A stretch of DNA of 64,000 nucleotides from an uncultured Sphingomonadaceae bacterium. Its GTDB lineage: Bacteria; Pseudomonadota; Alphaproteobacteria; Sphingomonadales; Sphingomonadaceae. Numbering within the stretch: position 1 is the stretch's first letter; each line of letters begins with the position of its first letter. The notes beneath the pieces were generated by a model. It was not told the origin of the DNA. It was given only the letters and a program-made list of their open reading frames with translations, and made no database searches. The stretch covers positions 372,001-436,000 of the forward strand of contig CANLUL010000001.1 of assembly GCA_947494305.1 (NCBI GenBank), read 5' to 3'. Shown piece by piece: positions 17,929-26,927 of the stretch. The translations under genes and the position numbers were made by a program.

Positions 17929-18711
17929 ATGGCGCCAAAAAGACAAATAGTATATTTCCATGGAATGCCGGGATCATCGCATGAATTGGATTTCTTGGGA
18001 ACGCTAAATTCCGAATCAATCTCCTTGTTTGCCCCCACCAGGAAATTTCGAAAAGACGATAAAACGCTAGAGCAATTTTTCGAAAGATTAGCTCGAGAGA
18101 TTGAACAACATTTTCCAACTGGAAAAGTTGACCTTATCGGATTCTCTCTTGGGACATATATAGCGCTTCAAGTAGCACCTTATCTGATACACCGCGTTGG
18201 ATCGTTACATTTAGTTTCGGTAGCGGTCCCTCTGCATTGGTCCAACTATCTGCCAGACATGGCAGGCAAGGTAGTTTTCGAATTGGCGCTGAATCCATCC
18301 TGGAAGTTTGCGATATTGCTGAAAATGCAGATATTTTTGGCAAAGAACTTCCCAAAACTAATGTTCATGGCATTGTTTTCGGGCGCGCAGGGTAAGGATA
18401 AATTGCTCGTGCAAAATCCCACTTTTTCAGATTTGATTTCAAAAATTCTGTCCGAATGTGTCGGGCAAAAAAATTCCACCTATCAGTTAGAGATTATGGG
18501 TTATGTCTCGAATTGGCAGATTGACCGAGCATTGTCCCAAAAGAAAATTACTTTGTGGCATGGCAGCGAAGACAATTGGTCGCCAATTGAAATGGCTAGG
18601 GATTTTCGGGAACATTTCGGAGGCGATACTGAGTTGAAGGAATTGTCTGGCTTCTCCCATTATTCGACAGTCTACCATGCCCTAAACGAGATTTTCCGAA
18701 ATACTGACTAG
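17929..18711 (+). CDS. Alpha/beta hydrolase of unknown substrate
   Basis: A 260-residue alpha/beta-hydrolase-fold enzyme. The oxyanion-hole motif YFHGMPGSS is at residues 9-17, the nucleophile elbow GFSLG is near residue 72, the acid is probably Asp in GSEDNWSP (about residue 212), and the catalytic His lies in GFSHYS near the C-terminus. No signal peptide, so probably cytoplasmic. The coding sequence looks clearly AT-richer than rph and hrcA on either side and interrupts the rph-hrcA neighbourhood usual in this group, suggesting later acquisition. No partner enzyme is adjacent, so the substrate cannot be proposed. Confidence 0.85.
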   Translation: MAPKRQIVYFHGMPGSSHELDFLGTLNSESISLFAPTRKFRKDDKTLEQFFERLAREIEQHFPTGKVDLIGFSLGTYIALQVAPYLIHRVGSLHLVSVAVPLHWSNYLPDMAGKVVFELALNPSWKFAILLKMQIFLAKNFPKLMFMALFSGAQGKDKLLVQNPTFSDLISKILSECVGQKNSTYQLEIMGYVSNWQIDRALSQKKITLWHGSEDNWSPIEMARDFREHFGGDTELKELSGFSHYSTVYHALNEIFRNTD

Positions 18712-18751
18712 CTTCTGGAAACCGTGGCGATATTCTCCTATCTAGACTTGT

Positions 18752-19795
18752 ATGACCAACACGCCCATCACCGAAATGAACGATCGTGCGCAGGATATTT
18801 TCCGTGTGGTGGTGGAAGCTTATCTGGATTCCGGCATCCCCGTCGGATCCCGTACCATTTCCAAAATCTCACAACTTGAACTCTCCCCCGCCTCGATCCG
18901 CAATGTTATGCAGGATCTGGAGGAGCTGGGCCTGCTCGCCGCACCGCATACCAGTGCTGGGCGGATGCCGACCGAATTGGGGCTGCGTCTGTTTGTCGAC
19001 GGCATGATGCAGGCGGCAGAGCCCTCGCAACAAGAACGCGATGCGATTGAACGCCAGATTACCGAGCAAGGCCCCGTCGAGGATGCCCTGCGCGCGACGA
19101 CATCGGTATTGTCGGGACTATCGTCCTGCGCGGGCCTCGTCATGGTTCCGAAACGCGAGCCTCTCCTCAAACAATTCAGCTTTGTGAAACTGTCCGAGGT
19201 GCAGGGTTTGGCAATCCTAGTTTCGCAGGACGGCAGCGTCGAAAACCGCGTGCTTGAGCTTCCGCCGGGTATTTCGGAATCTGCGCTTGTCGAAGCGGGT
19301 AATTATCTCACCGCGCGCTATGGCGGGCAAACACTGTCGCAGGCACTGGCCGTGCTCGACCGGGAGATTAGTGCAGGTGAGCTTGCGATCGATAAAGCCT
19401 CTGAAGAATTGGTCAAAATCGGTCTCATTACTTGGTCACGCGATTCTGCCGACCGACCGGTTCTGATTGTACGCGGGCAGGCGCAGTTGCTGGAAGAGAG
19501 CAATCTGGGTGATCTGGAGCGCGTGCGGCAATTGCTCGACGAACTGGAAGGCAAGCAGGAGATCGCGCGCTTGCTTGACAGTGCCCGCGATGCCGATGCC
19601 GCGAAAATTTTCATTGGTGCGGAGAATAAATTATTCTCGCTTTCCGGCTCATCTGTGATAGCGGCGCCGTATAAAGACGGGGATGGCCAAGTGGTCGGAG
19701 TCGTTGGTGTAATTGGGCCCACAAGGTTGAACTATGCTCGCGTCGTACCCATGGTAGATTTCACAGCACAAACGCTATCTAGATTATTGAAATGA
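18752..19795 (+). CDS. hrcA: Heat-inducible transcription repressor HrcA
   Basis: HrcA represses chaperonin genes by binding CIRCE elements and needs GroEL for activity. The 347-residue protein has the N-terminal winged helix (YLDSGIPVGSRTIS, SPASIRNVMQDLEELGLL, PHTSAGRMPTELGLR) and the C-terminal IGPTRLNYARVVPMVDFTAQTLS. I saw no CIRCE repeat in this window, so its targets (groESL) must lie elsewhere. The start is the ATG at 18752; a second at 18776 is possible. It is followed by grpE after ten bases, an operon. Confidence 0.96.
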   Translation: MTNTPITEMNDRAQDIFRVVVEAYLDSGIPVGSRTISKISQLELSPASIRNVMQDLEELGLLAAPHTSAGRMPTELGLRLFVDGMMQAAEPSQQERDAIERQITEQGPVEDALRATTSVLSGLSSCAGLVMVPKREPLLKQFSFVKLSEVQGLAILVSQDGSVENRVLELPPGISESALVEAGNYLTARYGGQTLSQALAVLDREISAGELAIDKASEELVKIGLITWSRDSADRPVLIVRGQAQLLEESNLGDLERVRQLLDELEGKQEIARLLDSARDADAAKIFIGAENKLFSLSGSSVIAAPYKDGDGQVVGVVGVIGPTRLNYARVVPMVDFTAQTLSRLLK

Positions 19796-19805
19796 GTGAC
19801 ATAGA

Positions 19806-20408
19806 ATGAGTGATACGAAACCGGAAGCAAATGAAGAAGTCAAAGCCGACCCGGCCGTGGAAGCCGAGCTGGAAGGCGTGCCCGAAAACATGAAAGAAGG
19901 CGGTGAGGGTGAAATGCCGGCCGAAGAGAATGCCGACAACCGGATCGAGAATCTGGAAACGCAACTGGCCGAGGCACAGCAAGCGGTGCTCTATGCGCAA
20001 GCCGAAACACAAAATGTCCGTCGCCGACTGGAAAAAGATGCACAGGATGCGCGCGCCTATGCCGCGACTGGCTTTGCCCGTGATATGCTCAGCGTAATGG
20101 ACAATATGCAACGCGCGCTCGAGGCCATTCCCGAAGAAGTGAAAAACGAGGAAAAATGGGGCGGCTTGATCGGCGGTATCGAAGCCACGGCCCGTGAGCT
20201 CGAAACCGTGTTTGAGAAAAACGGCGTTAAGCGCGTGGCGGCAATGGGTTTGCCGCTCGACCCCAATCATCATCAGGCAATGGTCGAAGTGCCGACAGCC
20301 GATGCAGAACCCGGCACGATTGTTCAGGAAATGCAGGCTGGATATGTAATCAAGGACCGGCTGTTGCGGCCGGCATTTGTGGGCGTTGCGAAGAAGCCTG
20401 AGGAATAG
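19806..20408 (+). CDS. grpE: Nucleotide exchange factor GrpE
   Basis: GrpE releases ADP from DnaK. The 200-residue protein has a charged, disordered N-terminus, a long coiled coil (about residues 45-90, RIENLETQLAEAQQAVLYAQAETQNVRRRLEKD-like) and the C-terminal beta domain with LDPNHHQAMVEV and IVQEMQAGYVIKDRLLRPAFVGVA. It lies ten bases after hrcA. Its partners dnaK and dnaJ are at 36949 and 38966. Confidence 0.97.
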   Translation: MSDTKPEANEEVKADPAVEAELEGVPENMKEGGEGEMPAEENADNRIENLETQLAEAQQAVLYAQAETQNVRRRLEKDAQDARAYAATGFARDMLSVMDNMQRALEAIPEEVKNEEKWGGLIGGIEATARELETVFEKNGVKRVAAMGLPLDPNHHQAMVEVPTADAEPGTIVQEMQAGYVIKDRLLRPAFVGVAKKPEE

Positions 20409-20441
20409 GGTAGTTCTATCACTGGAGAAGTTCTGAACCTA

Positions 20442-21425
20442 TTGATCGGAATTGCTTTCGTTGGAGGCATTCTTTTTCTTTGGTGGAAGTTCGATGGTTT
20501 CGGCTCCGGTAGAACCAAATCTAATTATGAAATTTCAGATCTTCCGGACGGAACGCCATATTCCATTTTTACGTCCGAATTCGACGTTGAGTTAATGGCT
20601 CCGGATTATCGGCAATTGGTGTTGACAAACGCTGATCCCGGCACGACTTATCTTGATAGAGAAGGTCGCCTTTGCCTTGGAGATGAAGACGCGTGGGTGG
20701 CAGCAATCTTAGAATGCGATGCCTATGCTCAAGACCTTCAGAAAATTTGGACACCATTAGAAAACCATATTGATAAACTGTGTCCTGCTTTTGAAAACTG
20801 CGCGATCACTCTTTTAGTTGATCAGTCTGGATCAATGAGAGGTGAAACAATTCGCCATTTGGCAGCCTCGCTTCGTTGGTTAAGCGTTCAGTTTGAGAGG
20901 CGTAAAATTTCCCATGAGATTCTTGGTTTTACAACAGTTCGTTGGAAAGGTGGAAAATCGCGGGAAAAATGGCTGGCAGAGGGGAAACAGCCTTATCCTG
21001 GCCGACTAAATGACTTACTTCATATCGTATATAAGGCAATGGACGAAACGATTACTGAAAACGATTTCGAAACCATGCTTCATCCAAACCTTATCAAAGA
21101 AAATGTTGATGGCGAAGCGCTCCAATGGGCTTTGGAGCGATTGGATAGATCATCAAAAAGTCAGAAGTTATTGCTAATGATATCAGATGGAGCTCCAGTG
21201 GATGACTCAACTTTATCCGCTAATGGCCCTAGTGTGATGGAACGGCATTTGTTTGAAGTGATCGACAAAATTACTTCCAACCAAAAGATTTCTCTTGGAG
21301 GTGTTGGGATAGGGTATGATGTAAGTAGATATTATTCCAATTCATTAAGCAGCGATGATTTGACCAAGATTCCAGCAATGATAATCGATGTTTGCAGCAG
21401 GCTTGCAGAAATTTCAAAAAATTGA
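20442..21425 (+). CDS. Membrane-anchored VWA protein related to the CobT C-terminal domain
   Basis: A 327-residue protein with one N-terminal membrane helix (about residues 2-16) and a C-terminal von Willebrand A domain. The MIDAS motif DQSGS is at residues 127-131. The downstream segments GFTTVRWKGGKSREKW, PGRLNDLLHIVYKA, IKENVDGEALQWA, ISDGAPVDDSTLS and GIGYDVSRYY closely follow the VWA half of CobT, the cobaltochelatase subunit of aerobic B12 synthesis. The N-terminal half of CobT is absent and no CobS-type AAA+ ATPase or cob gene is adjacent. The start is TTG with GGAGAAG eleven bases upstream. The coding sequence looks AT-rich compared with grpE. Role unknown; a partner MoxR/CobS-like ATPase may be encoded elsewhere. 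Confidence 0.8.
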   Translation: MIGIAFVGGILFLWWKFDGFGSGRTKSNYEISDLPDGTPYSIFTSEFDVELMAPDYRQLVLTNADPGTTYLDREGRLCLGDEDAWVAAILECDAYAQDLQKIWTPLENHIDKLCPAFENCAITLLVDQSGSMRGETIRHLAASLRWLSVQFERRKISHEILGFTTVRWKGGKSREKWLAEGKQPYPGRLNDLLHIVYKAMDETITENDFETMLHPNLIKENVDGEALQWALERLDRSSKSQKLLLMISDGAPVDDSTLSANGPSVMERHLFEVIDKITSNQKISLGGVGIGYDVSRYYSNSLSSDDLTKIPAMIIDVCSRLAEISKN

Positions 21426-22202
21426 ATTCCCCATGCCTCCATCAATCACCAGACTTTGCCCGGTAACATATCCAGCCATCTCACTGCAGAACAGCGCCAC
21501 AAACGCGCCCATATCCTCTGCATCGCCAAATCTGCCAACCGGAATTCGAACCTGTTTGACGAATTTGGCGACTTCCTCATCATAGCTGGTGCCATTGGCT
21601 TCGGCCTGATCGTCGAACATGCCCCTGATGCCATCGGTATGATGCATGCCGGGTAAAACATTGTTGATCATGACATTATGCCGGGCCACCTGCTTTGCGA
21701 CGGCGACCGAATAGTTGACCAATGCCGAACGCGGTGGACCGGACAATACGCGCATGGCGGCAGGATATTTGGCGGCGCCGGTCGCTATGTTGACGATCCG
21801 TCCCCATTTGCGTTCAACCATGCCACCAACCACCGCTTTGATAAATTCCACCGGACTGAGCAGCGTGAGGGATAAGGCTTGTTCCCAGTCTTCCCGGTCA
21901 ATAGTCCGGAAATCGCCGGTAAAGGGTGGCGGAGAGCAGGTGGCGACGAGAATATCTGGATTGGGGCAGATGGAGAGTATTTTTTCACGGCCCTCGTCAC
22001 TGCTGTGATCTGCCACGATAGGCGTGATATTCGCGCCGGTGGCCTTCGCCATTTCGTTGCAGCATTGCATCAACCGCTCTTCACCGCGCGCAGTTATAAA
22101 CAACTCGGTTTTTTCGTTCGCAAGGGCCAAGGCAGCGCCTCGTCCCAATCCCGCACTACCACCGTTGACCAATGCGATCTTGTCCGAAATACCTAAATCC
22201 AT
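21414..22202 (-). CDS. SDR family protein with altered catalytic motif
   Basis: A 262-residue short-chain dehydrogenase/reductase fold. The nucleotide-binding glycine motif NGGSAGLGRG is at residues 13-22 and the C-terminal IDGGMGNSIF is typical of FabG-like SDRs. The catalytic YxxxK is not present: the aligned residues are S154-G-P-P-R158 (in VLSGPPRSALVNYS), and the preceding serine position reads NIATG. The protein may use a different mechanism or have lost dehydrogenase activity; SDRs of this altered type do occur in proteobacteria. GGGGAA precedes the ATG by six bases. Its 3' end overlaps the converging VWA gene by twelve bases. Confidence 0.85.
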   Translation of the reverse strand: MDLGISDKIALVNGGSAGLGRGAALALANEKTELFITARGEERLMQCCNEMAKATGANITPIVADHSSDEGREKILSICPNPDILVATCSPPPFTGDFRTIDREDWEQALSLTLLSPVEFIKAVVGGMVERKWGRIVNIATGAAKYPAAMRVLSGPPRSALVNYSVAVAKQVARHNVMINNVLPGMHHTDGIRGMFDDQAEANGTSYDEEVAKFVKQVRIPVGRFGDAEDMGAFVALFCSEMAGYVTGQSLVIDGGMGNSIF

Positions 22203-22305
22203 ATGAAATTCCCCTCGATGATCGGGAATATCACCTCCTGCTTCGGTTGCCGACTAGCAATAACGGAGATTTTCTGTGATAACTCACGAAAAATAGGGGG
22301 GAACC

Positions 22306-23715
22306 ATGCGGTCAATTTCATATTTGCTCATGCTCTTTTCGCTTTGTTTGACCGCGTTTGGCGCGGCTCAGGCATCGCAAGCCGATATTCAGAAATTTGT
22401 GGCGGCAGAGGCGGCAGCGGCCGGAGTACCAGGCGTTTCCTATGCCTGGATCGAGGGTGATAAAACGACTTTTGGCCATTATGGCGTTACCGCAAAAACC
22501 GACGGCAAGCCGGTTTCTGAGAGCACGGCCTTTGTTGTTGGCTCGATCTCCAAATCCTTTACCGCTGTTGCCATTATGCAATTGAAAGAACGAGGGTTGC
22601 TAAATCTCGATGATGCAGTTTCGCTGCATTTGCCCGAATTTGACGACACTTCAGCCGGTGCAATCACTATCCGCCAGTTATTGAGCCACACGTCAGGATA
22701 TTCGACGCTTCAAGGCAATGGCAATCAAACCGATTTTACCATCGACATAAATGCACTGGAGCGACGCGTCGCCGCCTTAAGATATGTTGGGCCAATTGAT
22801 GCTCCGGGAGAAGGCTGGTCCTACTCCAATGTGAATTACCAGCTATTGAGCCGCATTGTGGAGGTCATTGTGGATCAGGAATTCGGAGAGTATGTTGAAT
22901 CCGCCATTATGAAACCACTGGGCATGCGGGACTCGCGTATGATCGATTGGGAAACAGGAAATGACGATGCAGCTGGCCATCGACCCTGGTTCTGGACAAA
23001 GATGCAATATGACGGACGCGGCGCTGGCCGGGGTTCACTGGGGCAGGGCGGTGTAATGTCCAGCGCGCGGGATATGGCAAAATATCTGACGATGATGATG
23101 AATGGTCAGGATGATATTCTGACGGCCATATCAAAGAAGGAGATGATGCAAGCGGCCAGCGCAGTATCACCCGACTATGGTTTGGGTTGGTTTCTTGCAC
23201 CGGACCAAGGACTGGTATTTCATAGCGGCGCCAACCCAGGATTTGAAGCTCTGGCAACAATGCGTCCCAATGCCAAAAAAGCGTTTGTAATTCTAACCAA
23301 CGGTGGTTCGGGATTTGGTTTTGGAGCCACCGAATATTTGCGCTTTGGCGCCACGACAATTGCGCTGGACGAGGCAGAAGAAACACCGCCTGATTTCACA
23401 TTGAAGGGTGTTTTTCTGTTTCTATGCGCATTGCCGCTGTTGTTTTTGTTTTCTGCTTTGCGATTTTGGAAAAAACGGAAACCGATTTCTATGAAAGGGC
23501 GGTTGGGTAGATTTTTCTACATCTGGGCGCCGCTGATACTGGCAACTATATTGTCTTATGTCCTGTTGATCTTGATACCCTCGTCTTTTGGAGTGGATCT
23601 AAAGACCGCCACTCTGTTTCAGCCAGATACCGGATTATTGCTCGTAATATCATCGATCGCGGTTCTGATTTGGGCGATTGTACGCGGAGTGGCTGCCCGT
23701 AAATCGCTGGTGTGA
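22306..23715 (+). CDS. Serine hydrolase (class C beta-lactamase family) with C-terminal membrane helices
   Basis: A 469-residue exported serine hydrolase. A signal peptide ends near AAQAS (residue 24). The penicillin-binding-like core has SxxK at residues 80-83 (GSISKSF), the YSNVNY tyrosine motif near residue 172, and HSGANPG near residue 308 in place of KTG. Three hydrophobic segments (about residues 365-388, 400-423 and 438-460) follow, an arrangement seen in membrane-bound peptidase/esterase relatives. The substrate could be a peptide, ester or cell-wall component. It converges with another serine hydrolase gene of different subfamily. Confidence 0.88.
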   Translation: MRSISYLLMLFSLCLTAFGAAQASQADIQKFVAAEAAAAGVPGVSYAWIEGDKTTFGHYGVTAKTDGKPVSESTAFVVGSISKSFTAVAIMQLKERGLLNLDDAVSLHLPEFDDTSAGAITIRQLLSHTSGYSTLQGNGNQTDFTIDINALERRVAALRYVGPIDAPGEGWSYSNVNYQLLSRIVEVIVDQEFGEYVESAIMKPLGMRDSRMIDWETGNDDAAGHRPWFWTKMQYDGRGAGRGSLGQGGVMSSARDMAKYLTMMMNGQDDILTAISKKEMMQAASAVSPDYGLGWFLAPDQGLVFHSGANPGFEALATMRPNAKKAFVILTNGGSGFGFGATEYLRFGATTIALDEAEETPPDFTLKGVFLFLCALPLLFLFSALRFWKKRKPISMKGRLGRFFYIWAPLILATILSYVLLILIPSSFGVDLKTATLFQPDTGLLLVISSIAVLIWAIVRGVAARKSLV

Positions 23716-23732
23716 AGGAAGATGTTCTTTCT

Positions 23733-24860
23733 TCAAACTAGCGACATATACATGGCCGCCGCTAACCCAAATCCGCGAGGATCACCGAGTAACCCAGTTT
23801 CCATCTTGTTCATCACATAGGAAAAACACAGTTTGGCATCTTGATCAATAATGACCGATGATCCGCCATAACCACCCCAGAAGCAGATGTTTTTGTTCGG
23901 CCCCAATGGGACGAGATCACTGTTCAAGCCATAGCCCATGCCGAAGACCAGAGGCACGCCCAACACCAGATCTAGTCCTTCGGATTGCTTTTCGAATATC
24001 CGTTTTGTGCCAGCTTCGGACATAATCGTTTTACCAAAAGCTTGGCCGCCATTGGCCATGGCGGTTTGCGCCCTGACAATTGCGCGAGCATTGGCCTGAC
24101 CATTGGCGGCAGGGATTTCTGCGGCGCGCCATTCGCGCTTTCTTGGAAAAGTCGCGTCGACCGGGGGGTTGGCAAAGGTGCGACCTGCTATTGAAGTTGG
24201 ATCAGGTGCCGGTCCAGCTTGAGGAGGAATGAGATTGCAAATTCTTTCGTCCAACGCTGCGTCTGCGCCGATATGAAAATCAGCACCTGTTGGTTCCGCA
24301 ATCTCCTTCCTGAAGAAATTGCCAATCGTCTGCCCAGCCACTCGGCGAACCACTTCACCGATCAAGTGGCCCTGGGTGAGGGCGTGATAGCCGGATTGTG
24401 TGCCGGGTTCCCACCAGGGTGCTTGCCGGGCAAGTGCCGAAGTCATCCATTCCCAATCGTAGAGCGCGTCGCCCTCGATCTTCTCATCCATGCCCGACAA
24501 CCCCGCATTGTGGCTCAGAAAGTGACGAACCTCGACCGCTTCCTTGCCATTGTTCGCAAATTCGGGCCAGTATCTGGCGACGGGGGCATGGAGGTCGACT
24601 TCGCCGCGATCCGCTAGCAGGAGCAAAGACATGGCTGCCATGGTTTTGGTACTCGACCAGACATTGACCAGCGTGTCTTCCTGCCACTCGGTTGTTTTTT
24701 CATCATCCAGATGACCGCCCCATAGATCCACTACGAACTCTCCGTTCAGTGTGATCGCCACCGAGGCACCAACATCGCCATGCTCACGAAAATTAGTTTC
24801 AAAGGCCGTTTTGACTGGCTGAAAGCGCGGGTCGCAATGCCCGTGAATTGGCGTGTTCAT
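23733..24860 (-). CDS. Serine hydrolase, EstB-like esterase / beta-lactamase family
   Basis: A 375-residue cytoplasmic member of the class C beta-lactamase superfamily. SxxK is at residues 69-72 (VWSSTKTM). The tyrosine motif is SGYHALTQG (about residue 150), and FWGGYGGSS takes the place of KTG near the C-terminus. No signal peptide is visible. These features match esterases such as EstB rather than true beta-lactamases. GGAGAAATAG precedes the ATG. It lies 37 bases upstream of the end of the DUF3604 gene on the same strand and is possibly cotranscribed with it. Confidence 0.88.
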   Translation of the reverse strand: MNTPIHGHCDPRFQPVKTAFETNFREHGDVGASVAITLNGEFVVDLWGGHLDDEKTTEWQEDTLVNVWSSTKTMAAMSLLLLADRGEVDLHAPVARYWPEFANNGKEAVEVRHFLSHNAGLSGMDEKIEGDALYDWEWMTSALARQAPWWEPGTQSGYHALTQGHLIGEVVRRVAGQTIGNFFRKEIAEPTGADFHIGADAALDERICNLIPPQAGPAPDPTSIAGRTFANPPVDATFPRKREWRAAEIPAANGQANARAIVRAQTAMANGGQAFGKTIMSEAGTKRIFEKQSEGLDLVLGVPLVFGMGYGLNSDLVPLGPNKNICFWGGYGGSSVIIDQDAKLCFSYVMNKMETGLLGDPRGFGLAAAMYMSLV

Positions 24861-24897
24861 CTATTTCTCCATTTCAAATTGTGTGTTGTGGTTCGGC

Positions 24898-26832
24898 CTA
24901 TCGGGTTAATGCGTTGAACCAGATTGGTGAAGACCAGGCCATTTCGGTATTGGTCGCACTCACGTTTTCGGGGGGCGTCTTGCCAAGTCTCAAACTGTCA
25001 TAAGTTGACCAGCGGCAGGTCGGATTTTGAATGACCCGGACGTAGTAAAAGGCATTTTGATCGGCGCGAAAATTCTCGTCACGCCAAAAAGTCCTGAGTT
25101 CCGGTGCGCCGCGATCTTCGTCGACCGCGCAGTTTTTAAGGTTTACCTTGGCGTTGATAGCCGGGCATCGTCCCGTTGACGGATCGATGGCCCGGTTCTC
25201 GCTACAGATAATGTCCCTTACTTCCTCTTTTGTTTCGCCATTCTCGGTCCAGCCTTTGACGAGTTGCACCCGGTCCAGCGGCGCACTGAGAGGGTCACGC
25301 ATGGCCCAGATGAAAAATGTGGGTGTTTTGTCAGCGACTGCGGAAACATTCCCCCCCATCGGGACGCCATTGGCATAGGCAGTGTTCAATGCATCCTGTG
25401 CATCGATGATGGTATCGCGATAGTCAAAGCCGCCAAAAAATCGCAACTTTATCCGCGTTCCGCTGGTGGCATAGACCTCTTTGCGCTGCATGGCGGCAAA
25501 CAGCGCCTCCCGCGTATTTTCCTCTGCCCAGACGGCCGCAAGTCCTCCCGGTGTGCGGAAAAGATTGCTATAGTCGCCGTTGCGGCCCGGTGCGAGGCGT
25601 GCTTCTGCCGATGCACTCAACATTCCGGCAAATCCGCGAAAATCCCAAGCTTCGGTATCACCAGGATTGCTCAGGTGCGTATCGGTGGCACCGATCATGC
25701 CAAAGCGAAATGGATTCACGCCTAGCTGCTGATCGAGAAGCAGTCCTTTCTTGAGTCCATCCCTCGCCATCGATGTGGGGTGAATGCATCCGGTTTCCTG
25801 ACCCGCTTCGCAGCGCGGGAGATATTGTTCAAAGCCGCATTCTTCGTCAGATGTACCAAAACCGATGCTGCATTCCGAATTGCCCTTGATCTGATACATC
25901 TCAACTAGCGGCTCATACTTTGCGCGAATCTGCCAGTCTTCGGTTGTATAGGCATCGCCATCAATCGTGTGGCTGGCAAAGGCGAGGCCCCACGTCCTGT
26001 TCGGATTATGCGGAATGGTAAGGAACGCGCACGGCTCTTTGCAATCCCGAACGAGCCCCGCCCATAGATCTATTTCGCTTTGTGCCTCTGCGGATGAAAT
26101 TGCGTGACTGGGGACTTTTCCGCCGCGAAAAATCACATTGCGATGAAGCTTTCCGCGATCGGGAAGCACGGGTGAATATTCATAGGCGGCAAAAGTGGTG
26201 AATGTGCCCGGCTCATTATGTTTGTCGGCGGTCGCTACAATCTTCTTCCAGGTAGAATCAGCAAATTTCCGCATCTTCGCCGGGTCGCCGCTAATATCGT
26301 CAAAGCTGGCTACCGGCCGCTGTTCGCCGCGTTTCCGGAGTTCCATGAAAAGATTATAGTTTGGCGTCTCTCGCTGCTCGCAAAACTCTTCTGCTTCGTC
26401 AGATTTTCCATCATCTGCACAAAGTTCAAACAGCCCGAATCCCTCGGCATGATCGGTCACCGCTGCGAAATCGAGAGGGACGGTGAGCTGCATGACTTCG
26501 CCAGCCGGATTATTCAAAGTCTCGCCTTTGGCAAAGCGGTAACTCTGGTCGAGGGTCAGCCGGTTGCCGAAAATGTAGGAATCAAAGGACTGATCCGAAT
26601 GGACGTGAAGGTCTCCGAAATAAGCGTTCTGTAGAGGGTTTGCTGGTTGAACCACGGCTGCTTGCTGATCGGGGATTATAAAAGCGGTTTCATCCTGAGT
26701 CTGGACATCGGCTTTCATTGCGGCAATGTCTTCATCGGTCAAAAGTGGGGCGGACAGGCTGTGCTGGATATAGAAAAATGCCGCCGCTCCGATGGCAATG
26801 ACCCCGAGTCCAATCCAGTAAATTTTGCGCAT
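24898..26832 (-). CDS. DUF3604 family protein (PHP-like metal hydrolase fold, predicted)
   Basis: A 644-residue protein with an N-terminal hydrophobic anchor or signal (residues 5-22), then a DUF3604 domain. Metal-site-like motifs GDLHVHSDQSFD (about residue 73) and AAVTDHAEGFG (about residue 127) resemble the HxH and DH of the PHP superfamily. Further conserved segments are NPNRTWGLAF, FGMIGATDTHLSNPGD and VYATSGTRI. Family members are found in marine and sphingomonad genomes, often near degradative genes; function not established. GAGGGAAC precedes the ATG. It is divergent from the PadR regulator at 26977. Confidence 0.9.
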   Translation of the reverse strand: MRKIYWIGLGVIAIGAAAFFYIQHSLSAPLLTDEDIAAMKADVQTQDETAFIIPDQQAAVVQPANPLQNAYFGDLHVHSDQSFDSYIFGNRLTLDQSYRFAKGETLNNPAGEVMQLTVPLDFAAVTDHAEGFGLFELCADDGKSDEAEEFCEQRETPNYNLFMELRKRGEQRPVASFDDISGDPAKMRKFADSTWKKIVATADKHNEPGTFTTFAAYEYSPVLPDRGKLHRNVIFRGGKVPSHAISSAEAQSEIDLWAGLVRDCKEPCAFLTIPHNPNRTWGLAFASHTIDGDAYTTEDWQIRAKYEPLVEMYQIKGNSECSIGFGTSDEECGFEQYLPRCEAGQETGCIHPTSMARDGLKKGLLLDQQLGVNPFRFGMIGATDTHLSNPGDTEAWDFRGFAGMLSASAEARLAPGRNGDYSNLFRTPGGLAAVWAEENTREALFAAMQRKEVYATSGTRIKLRFFGGFDYRDTIIDAQDALNTAYANGVPMGGNVSAVADKTPTFFIWAMRDPLSAPLDRVQLVKGWTENGETKEEVRDIICSENRAIDPSTGRCPAINAKVNLKNCAVDEDRGAPELRTFWRDENFRADQNAFYYVRVIQNPTCRWSTYDSLRLGKTPPENVSATNTEMAWSSPIWFNALTR

Positions 26833-26927
26833 ATTGTTCCCTCGCCAAGGTGACTTTGAAAGAATTTAGGCAAAAATTCCAGAGCCTTGTCAAAAAGTGA
26901 CTGGCTGACGATTGCATATCAAAAATA

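Noticed and set aside
18712-18751. CIRCE operator before hrcA
   Set aside because: The TTAGCACTC-N9-GAGTGCTAA pattern is not present here or elsewhere that I saw.
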